Positions 32,710-41,304 of a stretch of DNA of 64,000 nucleotides are shown piece by piece. Source of the stretch: Ruminococcus sp. (lineage in GTDB: Bacteria; Bacillota; Clostridia; Oscillospirales; Ruminococcaceae); NCBI GenBank assembly GCA_017472145.1, contig JAFUQX010000070.1, forward strand, positions 1-64,000. The letters are read 5' to 3'. The notes beneath the pieces are model-generated. The model saw only the letters and a program-made list of their open reading frames with translations, was not told where the DNA came from and made no database searches. Each line of letters opens with the position of its first letter. The stretch's first letter is position 1. The position numbers and the translations under genes were made by a program.

Positions 32710-32767
32710 AAAGAAAATATCAGATTTTGAAATGGGCTGGAAACCCAAAAGACAGGAGGAAAATATT

Positions 32768-33979
32768 ATGGGAAAAGCGTTAATGATCGGTGCAGGCGGC
32801 GTTGCAGGCGTGGTTGCACACAAGTGCTGTCAGAACTGGGCGGTTTTTGAGGAGCTGTGCATTGCAAGCCGTACAAAGTCAAAGTGCGATGCCATCCGTG
32901 ACTCGATTCTGGAGAAGAATCCGGAGACAAAAACAAAGATCACCACGGCTCAGGTGGATGCAAATAATGTTCCGGAGCTGGTTGCTCTCATCCAGCAGGA
33001 AAAGCCGGACGTTGTCATCAATGTGGCCCTGCCCTATCAGGATCTGACGATCATGGATGCATGCCTGGAGACCAGGACGCACTATGTGGACACCGCTAAC
33101 TATGAGCCGGAGGAAACCGCCAAGTTCGAGTACAAGTGGCAGTGGGCGTATCGTGAGAAGTTTGAGCAGGCTGGCATTACCGCTCTGCTGGGCAGCGGCT
33201 TTGACCCGGGCGTCACCGGCGTATTTTCGGCCTATGCCCTGAAGCATTATTTCGATGAGATCCATTATATCGATATTCTGGACTGCAACGGCGGTGACCA
33301 TGGCTATCCCTTCGCAACCAATTTCAACCCGGAGATCAATATCCGTGAGGTTTCCGCCAAGGGTAGCTATATTGAAAACGGGCAGTGGGTGGAGACCGAG
33401 CCCATGGAGATCAAGCGTGTGTATAATTTCGATCAGGTGGGTGAGAAGGACATGTATCTCCTCCATCATGAGGAGCTGGAGTCCCTGGCCATCAACATTC
33501 CGGGCATCAAGCGCATCCGCTTCTTCATGACCTTTGGCCAGAGCTATCTGACTCATCTGAAGTGTCTGGAAAATGTAGGGATGACCTCTATCGAACCGAT
33601 CCTGTATGAGGGCAGGGAGATCGTTCCCCTTCAGTTCCTGAAGGCTGTTCTGCCGGACCCGGCCTCTCTCGGACCGAGAACCGTGGGCAAGACCAACATC
33701 GGCTGCATTTTCCAGGGCGTGAAGGATGGCGAGGAAAAGACCTATTATGTATACAACGTCTGCGACCATCAGGCATGCTACCGTGAGGTCGGCTCTCAGG
33801 CGATTTCCTATACCACCGGTGTTCCGGCTATGATCGGTGCCATGCTGGTGATGACCGGCCAGTGGAAGAAGCCCGGCGTATATAACGTGGAGGAGTTTGA
33901 TCCCGATCCGTTTATGGAGGCGCTGAACAAGTGGGGTCTGCCGTGGACAGAGAATTTTGACCCGGTTTTGGTAGACTGA
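32768..33979 (+). CDS. Saccharopine dehydrogenase family, probable carboxynorspermidine synthase
   Basis: The 403-residue protein starts at ATG 32768 after AGGAGG. The N-terminal Rossmann motif is MIGAGGVAGVVAHKC, followed by an NADPH-domain block CIASRTKSKCD and DVVINVALPYQD. The central GSGFDPGVTGVFSAYA and the HGYPFATNFNPEINIRE region are characteristic of Lys1-like carboxyspermidine dehydrogenases that condense aspartate semialdehyde with a diamine. Neighbouring speD, decarboxylase and speE support a polyamine role. The usual partner carboxyspermidine decarboxylase (NspC) is not next to it. The stop overlaps the next ATG by one base. Confidence 0.88.
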   Translation: MGKALMIGAGGVAGVVAHKCCQNWAVFEELCIASRTKSKCDAIRDSILEKNPETKTKITTAQVDANNVPELVALIQQEKPDVVINVALPYQDLTIMDACLETRTHYVDTANYEPEETAKFEYKWQWAYREKFEQAGITALLGSGFDPGVTGVFSAYALKHYFDEIHYIDILDCNGGDHGYPFATNFNPEINIREVSAKGSYIENGQWVETEPMEIKRVYNFDQVGEKDMYLLHHEELESLAINIPGIKRIRFFMTFGQSYLTHLKCLENVGMTSIEPILYEGREIVPLQFLKAVLPDPASLGPRTVGKTNIGCIFQGVKDGEEKTYYVYNVCDHQACYREVGSQAISYTTGVPAMIGAMLVMTGQWKKPGVYNVEEFDPDPFMEALNKWGLPWTENFDPVLVD

Positions 33980-34392
33980 TGCTGAAAAGGAAATGGATAC
34001 GGATCGGTCTGACCGCTCTTCCGGCGGTGCTGCTTCTGGCTGCGATCCTGCTTCGGGACAATGCGGTCTATCTGGCGGAGGAGGTGATCCCGCCCTGCAA
34101 TACCTATGAGCTGCTTGGGATCTTCTGTCCCGGCTGCGGTCTTACACGGTGCATGCTGGCGCTGATGCATGGGAATGTGTGGCTGGCTTTCCGCTGCAAT
34201 GCCGTTGTGGTGCTGCTTTTGCTGGCCCTGGTGCTGCTTTATGCCGAGCGTGTGCTCTGGTGCTTCGGGCGGGATGTGCGCATTCTGCCGAGGATGGGCT
34301 GGTTCTGGATTTGCTTTGGAATCTGTGCAGCAGGGTATTTTGTGCTGCGGAATTTCGTGCCGGAGCTGAGTCCGCCTTCTTTGAATTTGTAA
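33979..34392 (+). CDS. DUF2752 membrane protein
   Basis: The 137-residue protein begins in the TGATG overlap with the preceding gene. It has three to four membrane helices and the DUF2752 hallmark CPGCGLTRCMLALMHGN (about residues 50-66), a Cys-rich loop at the membrane. The family's function is unknown. Coupling to the carboxynorspermidine gene may be incidental. A good terminator follows. Confidence 0.88.
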   Translation: MLKRKWIRIGLTALPAVLLLAAILLRDNAVYLAEEVIPPCNTYELLGIFCPGCGLTRCMLALMHGNVWLAFRCNAVVVLLLLALVLLYAERVLWCFGRDVRILPRMGWFWICFGICAAGYFVLRNFVPELSPPSLNL

Positions 34393-34398
34393 AAATAA

Positions 34399-34440
34399 AG
34401 TCCGTTTATGCTGATTTTTGACCGCATAAGCGGACTTTTT
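34399..34440 (+). terminator. Terminator of the polyamine operon
   Basis: AGTCCG-t-TTATGC (34399-34411) pairs with GCATAA-g-CGGACT (34424-34436), then TTTTT. Confidence 0.9.
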
Positions 34441-34493
34441 GCTTATAAACGGAGATTTTTTTGCATTTCATCAAAATTTTTTCTAAAAAGCCC

Positions 34494-34522
34494 TTGCAAT
34501 TTCTGGTGATATGATATATAAT
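34494..34522 (+). promoter_or_regulatory. Promoter of the EF-G-like gene
   Basis: TTGCAA (34494-34499), 17 bp, TATAAT (34517-34522). The leader is about 65 nt with AGGAGCG before the ATG. Confidence 0.8.
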
Positions 34523-34593
34523 TAGAATTGTACAGTTGAATTGAATTGTATACTTTAACACAACACTGAATCTACTGAATAGGAGCGATTACC

Positions 34594-36660
34594 ATGAGCA
34601 AATCAACAACCAAGAAGAACATTGCACTGGCCGGTCACGCCGGTTCCGGTAAGACCACATTGTGTGAAGCCCTGCTGTATCGCAGCGGAACAACAGAGCG
34701 TATGGGTAAGATTGCGGAGGAGAATACCGTATCAGACTACACAGCTGAAGAAATGAAGCGCAAGTCTTCTGTATATACATCAATTGCATCCATGAGTCTG
34801 GAGAATCTGGACGTAAACCTGATCGATACGCCGGGTATGCTGGACTTTGCCGGCGATATGGTTTCCGGTATCTATGCAAGTGACTGCGTGATGATCACTG
34901 TATCCGGCAAGTCCGGTGTACGTGTAGGTACACACAAGGCCTATGATCAGGCTGTGAAGATGCAGAAGCCCCGTATGTTTGTTGTAACCAAGCTGGATGA
35001 CGAGAATGCAAATTTCTACAATGTACTGACAGAGCTGAAGTCTGAGTTTGGTTCGACGGTGTGCCCGGTTATCGTTCCGGTCATTGCAGACCGCAAGGTT
35101 GTTTCCTATGTAAATCTGATTGAAATGAAGGCCTACCGGTTTGATGAAAATGGTAAGGCTGTTGAGACGGATATGCCTACTGCTGAGGTTTCCGAGAAGA
35201 TGAGCTATCGTATCGATGGTCTGATCGAGGCCTTTTCCGAGGCTGTGGCTGAGACGGACGAGGAGCTGTTTGAGAAGTTCTTCTCCGGTGAGCCCTTCAC
35301 CCAGAAGGAGCGGGTAGATGGTATTCACAAGGGTGTATGCTCCGGTGTGATCACTCCGGTCGTATGCGCCTCTGCACAGACGCTGGGCGGCATTGAGCTG
35401 CTGATGAAGGAAATGGATCTGCTGGTTCCGGAAGCAGAGGAAACCGCTGTTACAGCGGACGCAGAGGAGATCTCCTGCACAGAGGAGGATCCGGCTCTGG
35501 TTTATGTATTCAAGACCTCTGCTGATCCGTTTGTAGGCAAGATGTCCTATATGAAGGTACTGTCCGGCTGTATCAAGAGTGGGGATGAGGTCATCAATGC
35601 AAAGACCGGCAGTACTGAAAAGATCGGCAAGCTGCTGAGCCTGTGCGGTAAGAAGCAGAAGGAGATTCCGGTCGCTGTCAAGGGTGACATTGTGGCTGTT
35701 ACAAAGATGAATGTAAACACCGGCGATACACTGTGCAATTCTGCAAGAGTGACTGCATTGGAGGCTCCGGACTATCCGAAGCCCAGCTATCGCATGGCGG
35801 TTGCACCGGCTGCAAGAGGGGACGAAGCAAAGATCGCAAACGCAATGCAGCGAGTGTTGGAGAGTGACATGACTCTTACATACGATCAGGATCCGAATAC
35901 AAGAGAGCAGATCCTCAGCGGTCTGGGTGAGCAGCATCTGCTGGCTGTCGCTTCTCAGCTGAAGTCTGATTTTGGCGTGGAGATTGCTCTGAATGTTCCG
36001 AAGGTGGCCTATCGTGAGACCATCCGCAAGAAGGTAAAGGTACAGGGCCGATATAAGAAGCAGTCCGGCGGCCACGGACAGTTTGGTGATGTATGGATCG
36101 AGTTCGAGCCGTGCCTGTCGGATACGCTGGTATTCGAGGAGAAGGTATTCGGCGGGGCCGTACCGAAGAATTTCTTCCCGGCAGTAGAAAAGGGCTTGCA
36201 GGAGTCTGTGAAGAAGGGTATCCTGGCCGGATTCCCGGTAGTAGGTCTGAAAGCGATTCTGGTGGATGGTTCTTATCATCCGGTAGATTCATCTGAAATG
36301 TCCTTCAAGACAGCGGCTTCTCTGGCTTATAAGGAGGGTATGCGTCAGGCGGATCCGACGCTGCTGGAGCCGATCGGTACGCTGGAGGTTGCAGTTCCGG
36401 ATGAGAATACAGGCGATATGATGGGCGAGCTGAACAAGCGCAGAGGCCGTGTACTGGGAATGAATCCCTCCGAGAAGTACAAGGGCATGACGGATATCAT
36501 GGCTGAAGTTCCCATGCGTGAGATGAGTGATTTCGCACTGCTGCTGCGTCAGATGACTCAGGGCCGGGGTGAGTTCACATTTGAGCCGGTTCGTTACGAG
36601 CCGCTTCCGCCGCATCTGATTGCAGATGTAATTGCATCCTGTGCGGTTGATGCTGAATAA
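34594..36660 (+). CDS. Elongation factor G-like translational GTPase
   Basis: The 688-residue protein has the EF-G domain order: a GTPase with G1 GHAGSGKT (14-21) and DTPG, a beta-barrel domain II, and domains III-V with the EF-G IV/V signatures (GGHGQFGDVWIEFEP, RRGRVLGMNPSEKY). The G4 motif, normally NKxD, is TKLD (132-135). It belongs to the FusA2-like group rather than the main FusA, which usually sits in the str operon. It may act in ribosome rescue or stress, or have lost normal GTP specificity. Monocistronic, with a strong promoter and terminator. Confidence 0.9.
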   Translation: MSKSTTKKNIALAGHAGSGKTTLCEALLYRSGTTERMGKIAEENTVSDYTAEEMKRKSSVYTSIASMSLENLDVNLIDTPGMLDFAGDMVSGIYASDCVMITVSGKSGVRVGTHKAYDQAVKMQKPRMFVVTKLDDENANFYNVLTELKSEFGSTVCPVIVPVIADRKVVSYVNLIEMKAYRFDENGKAVETDMPTAEVSEKMSYRIDGLIEAFSEAVAETDEELFEKFFSGEPFTQKERVDGIHKGVCSGVITPVVCASAQTLGGIELLMKEMDLLVPEAEETAVTADAEEISCTEEDPALVYVFKTSADPFVGKMSYMKVLSGCIKSGDEVINAKTGSTEKIGKLLSLCGKKQKEIPVAVKGDIVAVTKMNVNTGDTLCNSARVTALEAPDYPKPSYRMAVAPAARGDEAKIANAMQRVLESDMTLTYDQDPNTREQILSGLGEQHLLAVASQLKSDFGVEIALNVPKVAYRETIRKKVKVQGRYKKQSGGHGQFGDVWIEFEPCLSDTLVFEEKVFGGAVPKNFFPAVEKGLQESVKKGILAGFPVVGLKAILVDGSYHPVDSSEMSFKTAASLAYKEGMRQADPTLLEPIGTLEVAVPDENTGDMMGELNKRRGRVLGMNPSEKYKGMTDIMAEVPMREMSDFALLLRQMTQGRGEFTFEPVRYEPLPPHLIADVIASCAVDAE

Positions 36661-36676
36661 GGAATAACATGAAGAA

Positions 36677-36711
36677 GGGCTGCTGCAATTTTGATTGCAG
36701 CAGCCCTTTTT
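36677..36711 (+). terminator. Terminator of the EF-G-like gene
   Basis: A perfect 13-bp stem (36677-36689/36694-36706, GGGCTGCTGCAAT), then TTTTTG. Same stem core as 20056 and 50996. Confidence 0.93.
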
Positions 36712-36737
36712 GTTATGCAATAGCAAGCCAGGATCTG

Positions 36738-38096
36738 CTATACGACCAATGGCTTCATGGACTTCATTGTATCAGTGAGTTCTTTTTTCGAAACGATTTC
36801 TGCTTCAAGTACAGCCCACTGTTTATGTATCTCCTCAGCATTTCTCATCAGCTTTGCAAATTCAGAATTCTTTTCCTTTCTGGCCAGTGTGGCTCTTAAC
36901 ACACGGATACCATATTTCACCACGCTGATCATTTCGGTGACATTCAGTTCCCATGGCGCTTTTTTCAGCACCACCTTTCCTACATTTACAGCGGTAACGA
37001 TCGTATGTGCTACCAGAAGCATTTCATTCAGCTTGTCTGCGTTTATAGGCTTCAGAAACTGTTTTATGGCTTCAAAGTTTGAATAGTCTTCCTGGATGAC
37101 CAGTTCCTTTTTGTATTGCTGGACAGACTGGATGCTGAAGTAGACCCGGATGATCACTTCAATTGAAATGGTGCTCAGGGACTGCACCAGAATATTCTTT
37201 ATGTTGAATCCGTTCTGATACATATCAGCGGCAAACTTTCTTAAATCACGATCGCTGCATTCAACCAGAAAGGAGCTTCCCGGAAACGGCAGACTGCATG
37301 TAGAGCACAGATCAGCCAGCATGTGCTTTGCATATTGGGCAATGGCTTCGATCAGCGGAAGCTGTGCGTATGCATTGCCATACGGATTGACACTCGTCAC
37401 AACCTTCACCGCTTCGCCGTTTATGTATCGGATGCCTTCAAAGCTTCCGTTTTTGAACATCGAGATCCCTTCGACAAAACGGAGAATATCGTGTCCCTTT
37501 GACAGACCCCGGTGAAAACCGCCGCCGAATCCAGTCCCCTGGTAGTCGATAGGGACGCCGCCTGCATGCTTATGCATCGTATTCAGGGCCGATGAAAAGT
37601 CCGATGAAAAATGCTTTCTGGGGTCTGCACCGGTCAGCTTATTATCTCTTGTTCCCAGAATCATATCGGCCAGACTGCCGATGGCTGCTGCAGCGAAGGT
37701 GGCGATCCAGTCGCCTTTTACCCATTTCTCACGAGTGGCCTCAGGCCGATCGAGCATCTTCTCGATTGCAGCCAGTTCCTCTGACGGAAGCAGTGAGCGA
37801 TAGTCTATGCTTTCTGTATCCAGTCCCCGGGCTGTCAGATCCTCATATGCCATCTGATAGATCTCCTCATAGGACAGATCGGGAACATCGGTCTCTTCTT
37901 CCTCGTCCTCTTCCTCAGGAATATCCACCGCTTTTGGGGTGATACCGAGCTGGGCATATATCTCATATACCTGCCGCTTCAAATCGTCCAGCTTTTCCCC
38001 CTGAGCCTGGTTTGAATGATGCAGTTCTTTTATTTCCGATTCAGCGTCCTCTAAAGTCAGCTGGTCATATTTGAGTATAATGCTGTCTTTGTCCAT
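36738..38096 (-). CDS. Uncharacterised 452-residue protein, last gene of the PH/zinc-ribbon operon
   Basis: ATG 38096 follows AGGAGA by six bases. The N-terminal 110 residues are a coiled coil (about 15-45) and an acidic patch of about ten Asp/Glu residues. Then come a hydrophobic helix (WIATFAAAAIGSLADMILGTRD), a conserved-looking block GFGGGFHRGLSKGHDILRF, and a long helical C-terminus with possible membrane-associated helices. No family was recognised and there is no signal peptide. It ends the three-gene operon and begins 11 bp after the zinc-ribbon gene, so the three products likely act together, perhaps at the membrane. Confidence 0.75.
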   Translation of the reverse strand: MDKDSIILKYDQLTLEDAESEIKELHHSNQAQGEKLDDLKRQVYEIYAQLGITPKAVDIPEEEDEEEETDVPDLSYEEIYQMAYEDLTARGLDTESIDYRSLLPSEELAAIEKMLDRPEATREKWVKGDWIATFAAAAIGSLADMILGTRDNKLTGADPRKHFSSDFSSALNTMHKHAGGVPIDYQGTGFGGGFHRGLSKGHDILRFVEGISMFKNGSFEGIRYINGEAVKVVTSVNPYGNAYAQLPLIEAIAQYAKHMLADLCSTCSLPFPGSSFLVECSDRDLRKFAADMYQNGFNIKNILVQSLSTISIEVIIRVYFSIQSVQQYKKELVIQEDYSNFEAIKQFLKPINADKLNEMLLVAHTIVTAVNVGKVVLKKAPWELNVTEMISVVKYGIRVLRATLARKEKNSEFAKLMRNAEEIHKQWAVLEAEIVSKKELTDTMKSMKPLVV

Positions 38097-38106
38097 TGTC
38101 TTTCTC

Positions 38107-38568
38107 CTATGCACACCGGGCGTATCGGATCGATTCCTTTATATCGGCAATCAAGGCTTCCAGCTCTCTGATCTTCTGAGCGTTGGATTTGTTTTTTTCC
38201 TTTTCCTTTTTCAGATCACTCTGAAGCTTTGCAATATTTTTGTTCAGCTTCTCGATAACCTTCTGCTTGGTGGCAGAGTCAAGGTGACATTTTCTCAGCT
38301 CGTCCTTCAGCCGGGCATTTTCCTTTTTCAGCTTTTGAATGTAGCCGATGGTAAGTCCGCCGCCAAGGGCTATAACAGGGATAAGGGCCAATATCGGCGG
38401 AAAAAATACAGCTCCGGATATTAAACCAGCTCCAGCTGCTCCGGCCACTCCGCCTGCAATAGCCGCTCCAACTACTGATTCTTCCAGTTTTTTTCCGCAT
38501 TTCCAGCAGATATCCTGTTTCTGTGGATTTTTCGTTCCGCAGTGAGGGCATGTAATTTTTGTATCCAT
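38107..38568 (-). CDS. Zinc-ribbon, glycine-zipper and coiled-coil protein
   Basis: The 153-residue protein has three clear parts: a zinc ribbon with Cys7-x2-Cys10 and Cys21-x2-Cys24; a small-residue-rich hydrophobic stretch (about 32-77, GAAIAGGVAGAAGAG...) of glycine-zipper type that may insert in membranes; and a charged coiled coil (about 78-145). The name zinc-ribbon protein is descriptive only. It is the middle gene of the operon PH domain, zinc ribbon, large protein. Confidence 0.75.
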   Translation of the reverse strand: MDTKITCPHCGTKNPQKQDICWKCGKKLEESVVGAAIAGGVAGAAGAGLISGAVFFPPILALIPVIALGGGLTIGYIQKLKKENARLKDELRKCHLDSATKQKVIEKLNKNIAKLQSDLKKEKEKNKSNAQKIRELEALIADIKESIRYARCA

Positions 38569-38614
38569 AGTTCAATTCTCCGTTTCTTTTCGACATGAAT
38601 GGTACAGCGTCCAT

Positions 38615-38995
38615 TTACTTCTGAAGCACAAACGCACTGATCATGCGGCAGATACCGGCCACATCGGCGCTGCCGGTGAACTCAAAGCTGACCCGTCCAA
38701 CGCCGCTGATCCAGATCTGAAGCTCGGAGTCCAGGTCGAATGTACCGGAGGTTTCCGTGGAAAAGACCTGGATCTTGCTGTAGGGAATGGAGGTGAAGTC
38801 CTTCTTCTTGCCGGTCACGCCCTGTACATTGATGGAGATAATGCGGAAATTGGTGAATACCACACCGTCTCTCATGCTCTGGAAGGAGCTGATGATCTGC
38901 TCATTTCCCAGCAGAATCGGTGCGATCATAGCCTGAAAGGCGCTGTTGTCCACCTGCTTCATTTTTACAATAGACTTGTTGTTGAAATCGATCAT
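38615..38995 (-). CDS. Bacterial PH-domain protein
   Basis: The 126-residue protein fits the bacterial pleckstrin-homology (bPH) domains: seven strands followed by a C-terminal helix, with GVVFTNFRIISINVQGVTGKKKDFTSIPYSKI as the central strands (span given; residues near 44-75) and SGTFDLDSELQIW afterwards. Such domains form oligomeric rings and are found in stress and phage-related loci. First gene of the three-gene operon, preceded by a consensus promoter. Confidence 0.8.
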   Translation of the reverse strand: MIDFNNKSIVKMKQVDNSAFQAMIAPILLGNEQIISSFQSMRDGVVFTNFRIISINVQGVTGKKKDFTSIPYSKIQVFSTETSGTFDLDSELQIWISGVGRVSFEFTGSADVAGICRMISAFVLQK

Positions 38996-39078
38996 TTTTC
39001 TTTCTCCCTTCTATATCCTCTCTCCTGTGTTTTCTTCAATTGCAGTTTTGTGCAGGATGATCTGCATCTGTTGAATAT

Positions 39079-39107
39079 AGTATACCATTTATCATGCAAA
39101 TTGTCAA
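39079..39107 (-). promoter_or_regulatory. Promoter of the PH-domain operon
   Basis: Minus-strand TTGACA (39107-39102), 17 bp, TATACT (39084-39079). Confidence 0.8.
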
Positions 39108-39151
39108 GAGAGTTGTTCTGTTTTACCAGTTTCAGATAGGAAGCTCATTTT

Positions 39152-39163
39152 TTTACATGTAAA
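39152..39163. promoter_or_regulatory. 12-bp palindrome before the phage cassette
   Basis: TTTACATGTAAA is a perfect palindrome in the gap between the divergent PH operon and the baseplate gene. It is a candidate regulator site; no clear -35/-10 pair was found for the cassette. Confidence 0.4.
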
Positions 39164-39266
39164 CTTTTTATGAAACTTGTACCGAAACGTCTCAGTTTTC
39201 CCCGACACGGGCCTATTTATGAGGGGCGATTTTCGCTTCTACATCATAAAAAGGAGAGATGCAGCA

Positions 39267-40844
39267 ATGCAACTGACAGCAAAGGGGAAATTCATAGACA
39301 CGGCGGACATCTGCGGGCTTTTCACGCAAGGGGAAAAGTACGCTGACCGGATTCACGTTCTGGTGGATACGGTGAACAATGATGTAAATGTGTCGGACTG
39401 TACGTTTGTCATGCGTACCGTGGCCAGTGACGGCAGTATGACCGAAACGCTTCTGCAAAAGCAGATACAGGAAACGCAACTTTCACTCTTGTGGGACATT
39501 CCGGAGACGGTGACAGCCGTTCCGGGGCCGCTTCAGCTGGAGCTGGTCGGCTCGAGAGAATCCGTCAACATCATCAAGTACAAAATGCCGCCCATTTACA
39601 TCAAGGAGGCTGTGATGGGTGCGGGACTCCCTGTGCCGGATGTGATCGATGAGAAGCTGGCCCGGATGAACGAGCTGATGGAGGAAATGACAGAGATTTC
39701 TGCGGGCTTGTCCGGGACGACGGTCCAGGAAGTCATCGACGCCCGGACCAGCAGTCTGTCGGGGACGGAGTTTTCGAGCCTGTCCCAGAGACTGACGGTG
39801 GATTTTAACGCCTGCATCACCCAGGGGGAGCTGGAGAACGCCTGTGCGAATACGCTTGATCAGGCCCACGATACCGGAGTAGGCCGCTTCTGGCGGGATG
39901 AAAACGGTGTGGCTCATGGTGAGATCTTCGGCGATTATGCAAATAATATCGCATCAGCCGCAGGCAGCAGCGCAAGCGGCTATAACACGCAGGCAACCGG
40001 ATCTTATGCAAGCACAGACGGAGCACACACGCAGGCTGGCGGCGGTTGTGCCCGTGCTACTGGCAGTGTGACAAAGGCTACTGGCGACTGCTCTTATGCA
40101 GGCGGCAGCGGAACAGTTGCATCAGCTGACTTTGCGTGGGTCGGAGGCTACAAAGCAACCGCCGCCAGCGTGTGTCAGCATGTGTTCGGATGTAACAACA
40201 TCGTGGATGATGCCGGCGAATACATATTGATCATCGGCAATGACGAGACAATGGGGCAGAATGACCCCACCAACGGGCTGACCCTGGACTGGGACGGAAA
40301 CCTTTGGGTGGCCGGAGATGTAACAGGCACAGACGCCGGGGGTAATCCGGTGAGCCTTATTGGCATTAAAAACGAGCTGACAGCTGCACGCACAGTTGAC
40401 GGTGTTACATACTCCGACCTGGAAACAAGTTTGCGTGTGCAGTTTGACACCAAGGCAAGTCATGATGAACTAGCCGCCTTCCAGGGAAGCGTTAATGCCG
40501 AAATAACAGCTCTGGAAAGCGCCTTGTCAACTGCTCTGATCAAGCGAGACCGCTTAAACGGCTCAGAGGGTGCAGATTTAAACACAGCCATCGTGACCGG
40601 TATGTACCGCTACACAGGTGCACCGATGAATCACCCCATCACCTCCGACACCACGGAATACGGCATTCTCACGGTGATGGCCCTGGATGCCTACATCGTC
40701 CAGACGGCCTATGCAAACTGCTCAGCCACAGGCTTTGCATCCAAGGGCGGTGTGTTCGTGCGCACCTCTGCGGACAGCGGCGTGACCTGGAGCGCATGGA
40801 TGCAGCAAGCTATGACAGCGGCGGCAGCGGTAACGGAGGTGTAA
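39267..40844 (+). CDS. BppU-like phage baseplate/tail-fibre protein
   Basis: The 525-residue protein starts at ATG 39267 after AAGGAG. Residues 1-130 match the BppU N-terminal domain of baseplate upper proteins (strands with IHVLVDTVNNDVNVSDCTFV). A helical segment follows, then a YadA-head-like run of short SG/TG-x repeats (about 230-300: SASGYNTQATGSYAS, TQAGGGCARATG). The C-terminal part reads as a receptor-binding tip. It is the first of four phage-type genes. Confidence 0.82.
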   Translation: MQLTAKGKFIDTADICGLFTQGEKYADRIHVLVDTVNNDVNVSDCTFVMRTVASDGSMTETLLQKQIQETQLSLLWDIPETVTAVPGPLQLELVGSRESVNIIKYKMPPIYIKEAVMGAGLPVPDVIDEKLARMNELMEEMTEISAGLSGTTVQEVIDARTSSLSGTEFSSLSQRLTVDFNACITQGELENACANTLDQAHDTGVGRFWRDENGVAHGEIFGDYANNIASAAGSSASGYNTQATGSYASTDGAHTQAGGGCARATGSVTKATGDCSYAGGSGTVASADFAWVGGYKATAASVCQHVFGCNNIVDDAGEYILIIGNDETMGQNDPTNGLTLDWDGNLWVAGDVTGTDAGGNPVSLIGIKNELTAARTVDGVTYSDLETSLRVQFDTKASHDELAAFQGSVNAEITALESALSTALIKRDRLNGSEGADLNTAIVTGMYRYTGAPMNHPITSDTTEYGILTVMALDAYIVQTAYANCSATGFASKGGVFVRTSADSGVTWSAWMQQAMTAAAAVTEV

Positions 40845-40854
40845 AGAGCAGACT

Positions 40855-41106
40855 ATGAGCGATACCATAATTGTAGCGGTCCTGTCTCTGATCGGGACAC
40901 TGGGCGGCACATTCGGCGGCATACTCACCGCCAATAAATTGACCAACTACCGCATTCTGGAGCTGGAGAAAAAGGTAGACAAGCACAATAATTTTGCGGG
41001 GCGCATACCTGTAATAGAGGAGAAGGTTAAGGTTATCAATCATCGCATTGATGACCTGGAAAGGGAGGTGTATCATCATGAACAGAAGCTGGAAAGCATG
41101 GTTTAA
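40855..41106 (+). CDS. Small membrane/coiled-coil phage protein (XhlA-like)
   Basis: The 83-residue protein has one membrane helix (about 5-27, IIVAVLSLIGTLGGTFGGI) and a coiled coil to the end (LELEKKVDKHN...). The plan resembles XhlA or other lysis accessory proteins that lie next to holins. It overlaps the holin gene by 29 bp. Confidence 0.72.
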   Translation: MSDTIIVAVLSLIGTLGGTFGGILTANKLTNYRILELEKKVDKHNNFAGRIPVIEEKVKVINHRIDDLEREVYHHEQKLESMV

Positions 41107-41302
41107 GGCGGCCGCCATCCGGGCCATTAAAACAGTGGCGCAGACGGCGGCGGCTACGATCGGAACGGCGGCGGTGCTGGGCGATGTCCAGTGGATCGCA
41201 GTCGGTTCTGCGGCGGCTCTGGCCGGCGTGCTGTCTCTGCTGACATCGGCCGCAGGACTGCCGGAGGTTGAAGAAAAGGAAAAGACTGGAAAGGATGCGT
41301 GA
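41078..41302 (+). CDS. Phage holin, r1t-like
   Basis: The 74-residue protein starts at ATG 41078 after GGGAGGTG. It has two hydrophobic helices: one Ala/Thr-rich (TVAQTAAATIGTAAVLG) and one with AAALAGVLSLLTSAAGLPE, the ending typical of r1t-class holins, plus a charged tail. It would permeabilise the membrane for the amidase encoded next. Confidence 0.82.
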   Translation: MNRSWKAWFKAAAIRAIKTVAQTAAATIGTAAVLGDVQWIAVGSAAALAGVLSLLTSAAGLPEVEEKEKTGKDA

Positions 41303-41304
41303 CT

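Noticed and set aside
34780..36279. 499-codon ORF antisense to the EF-G-like gene
   Set aside because: Shadow of a strongly biased gene; no domain and no promoter or ribosome site.
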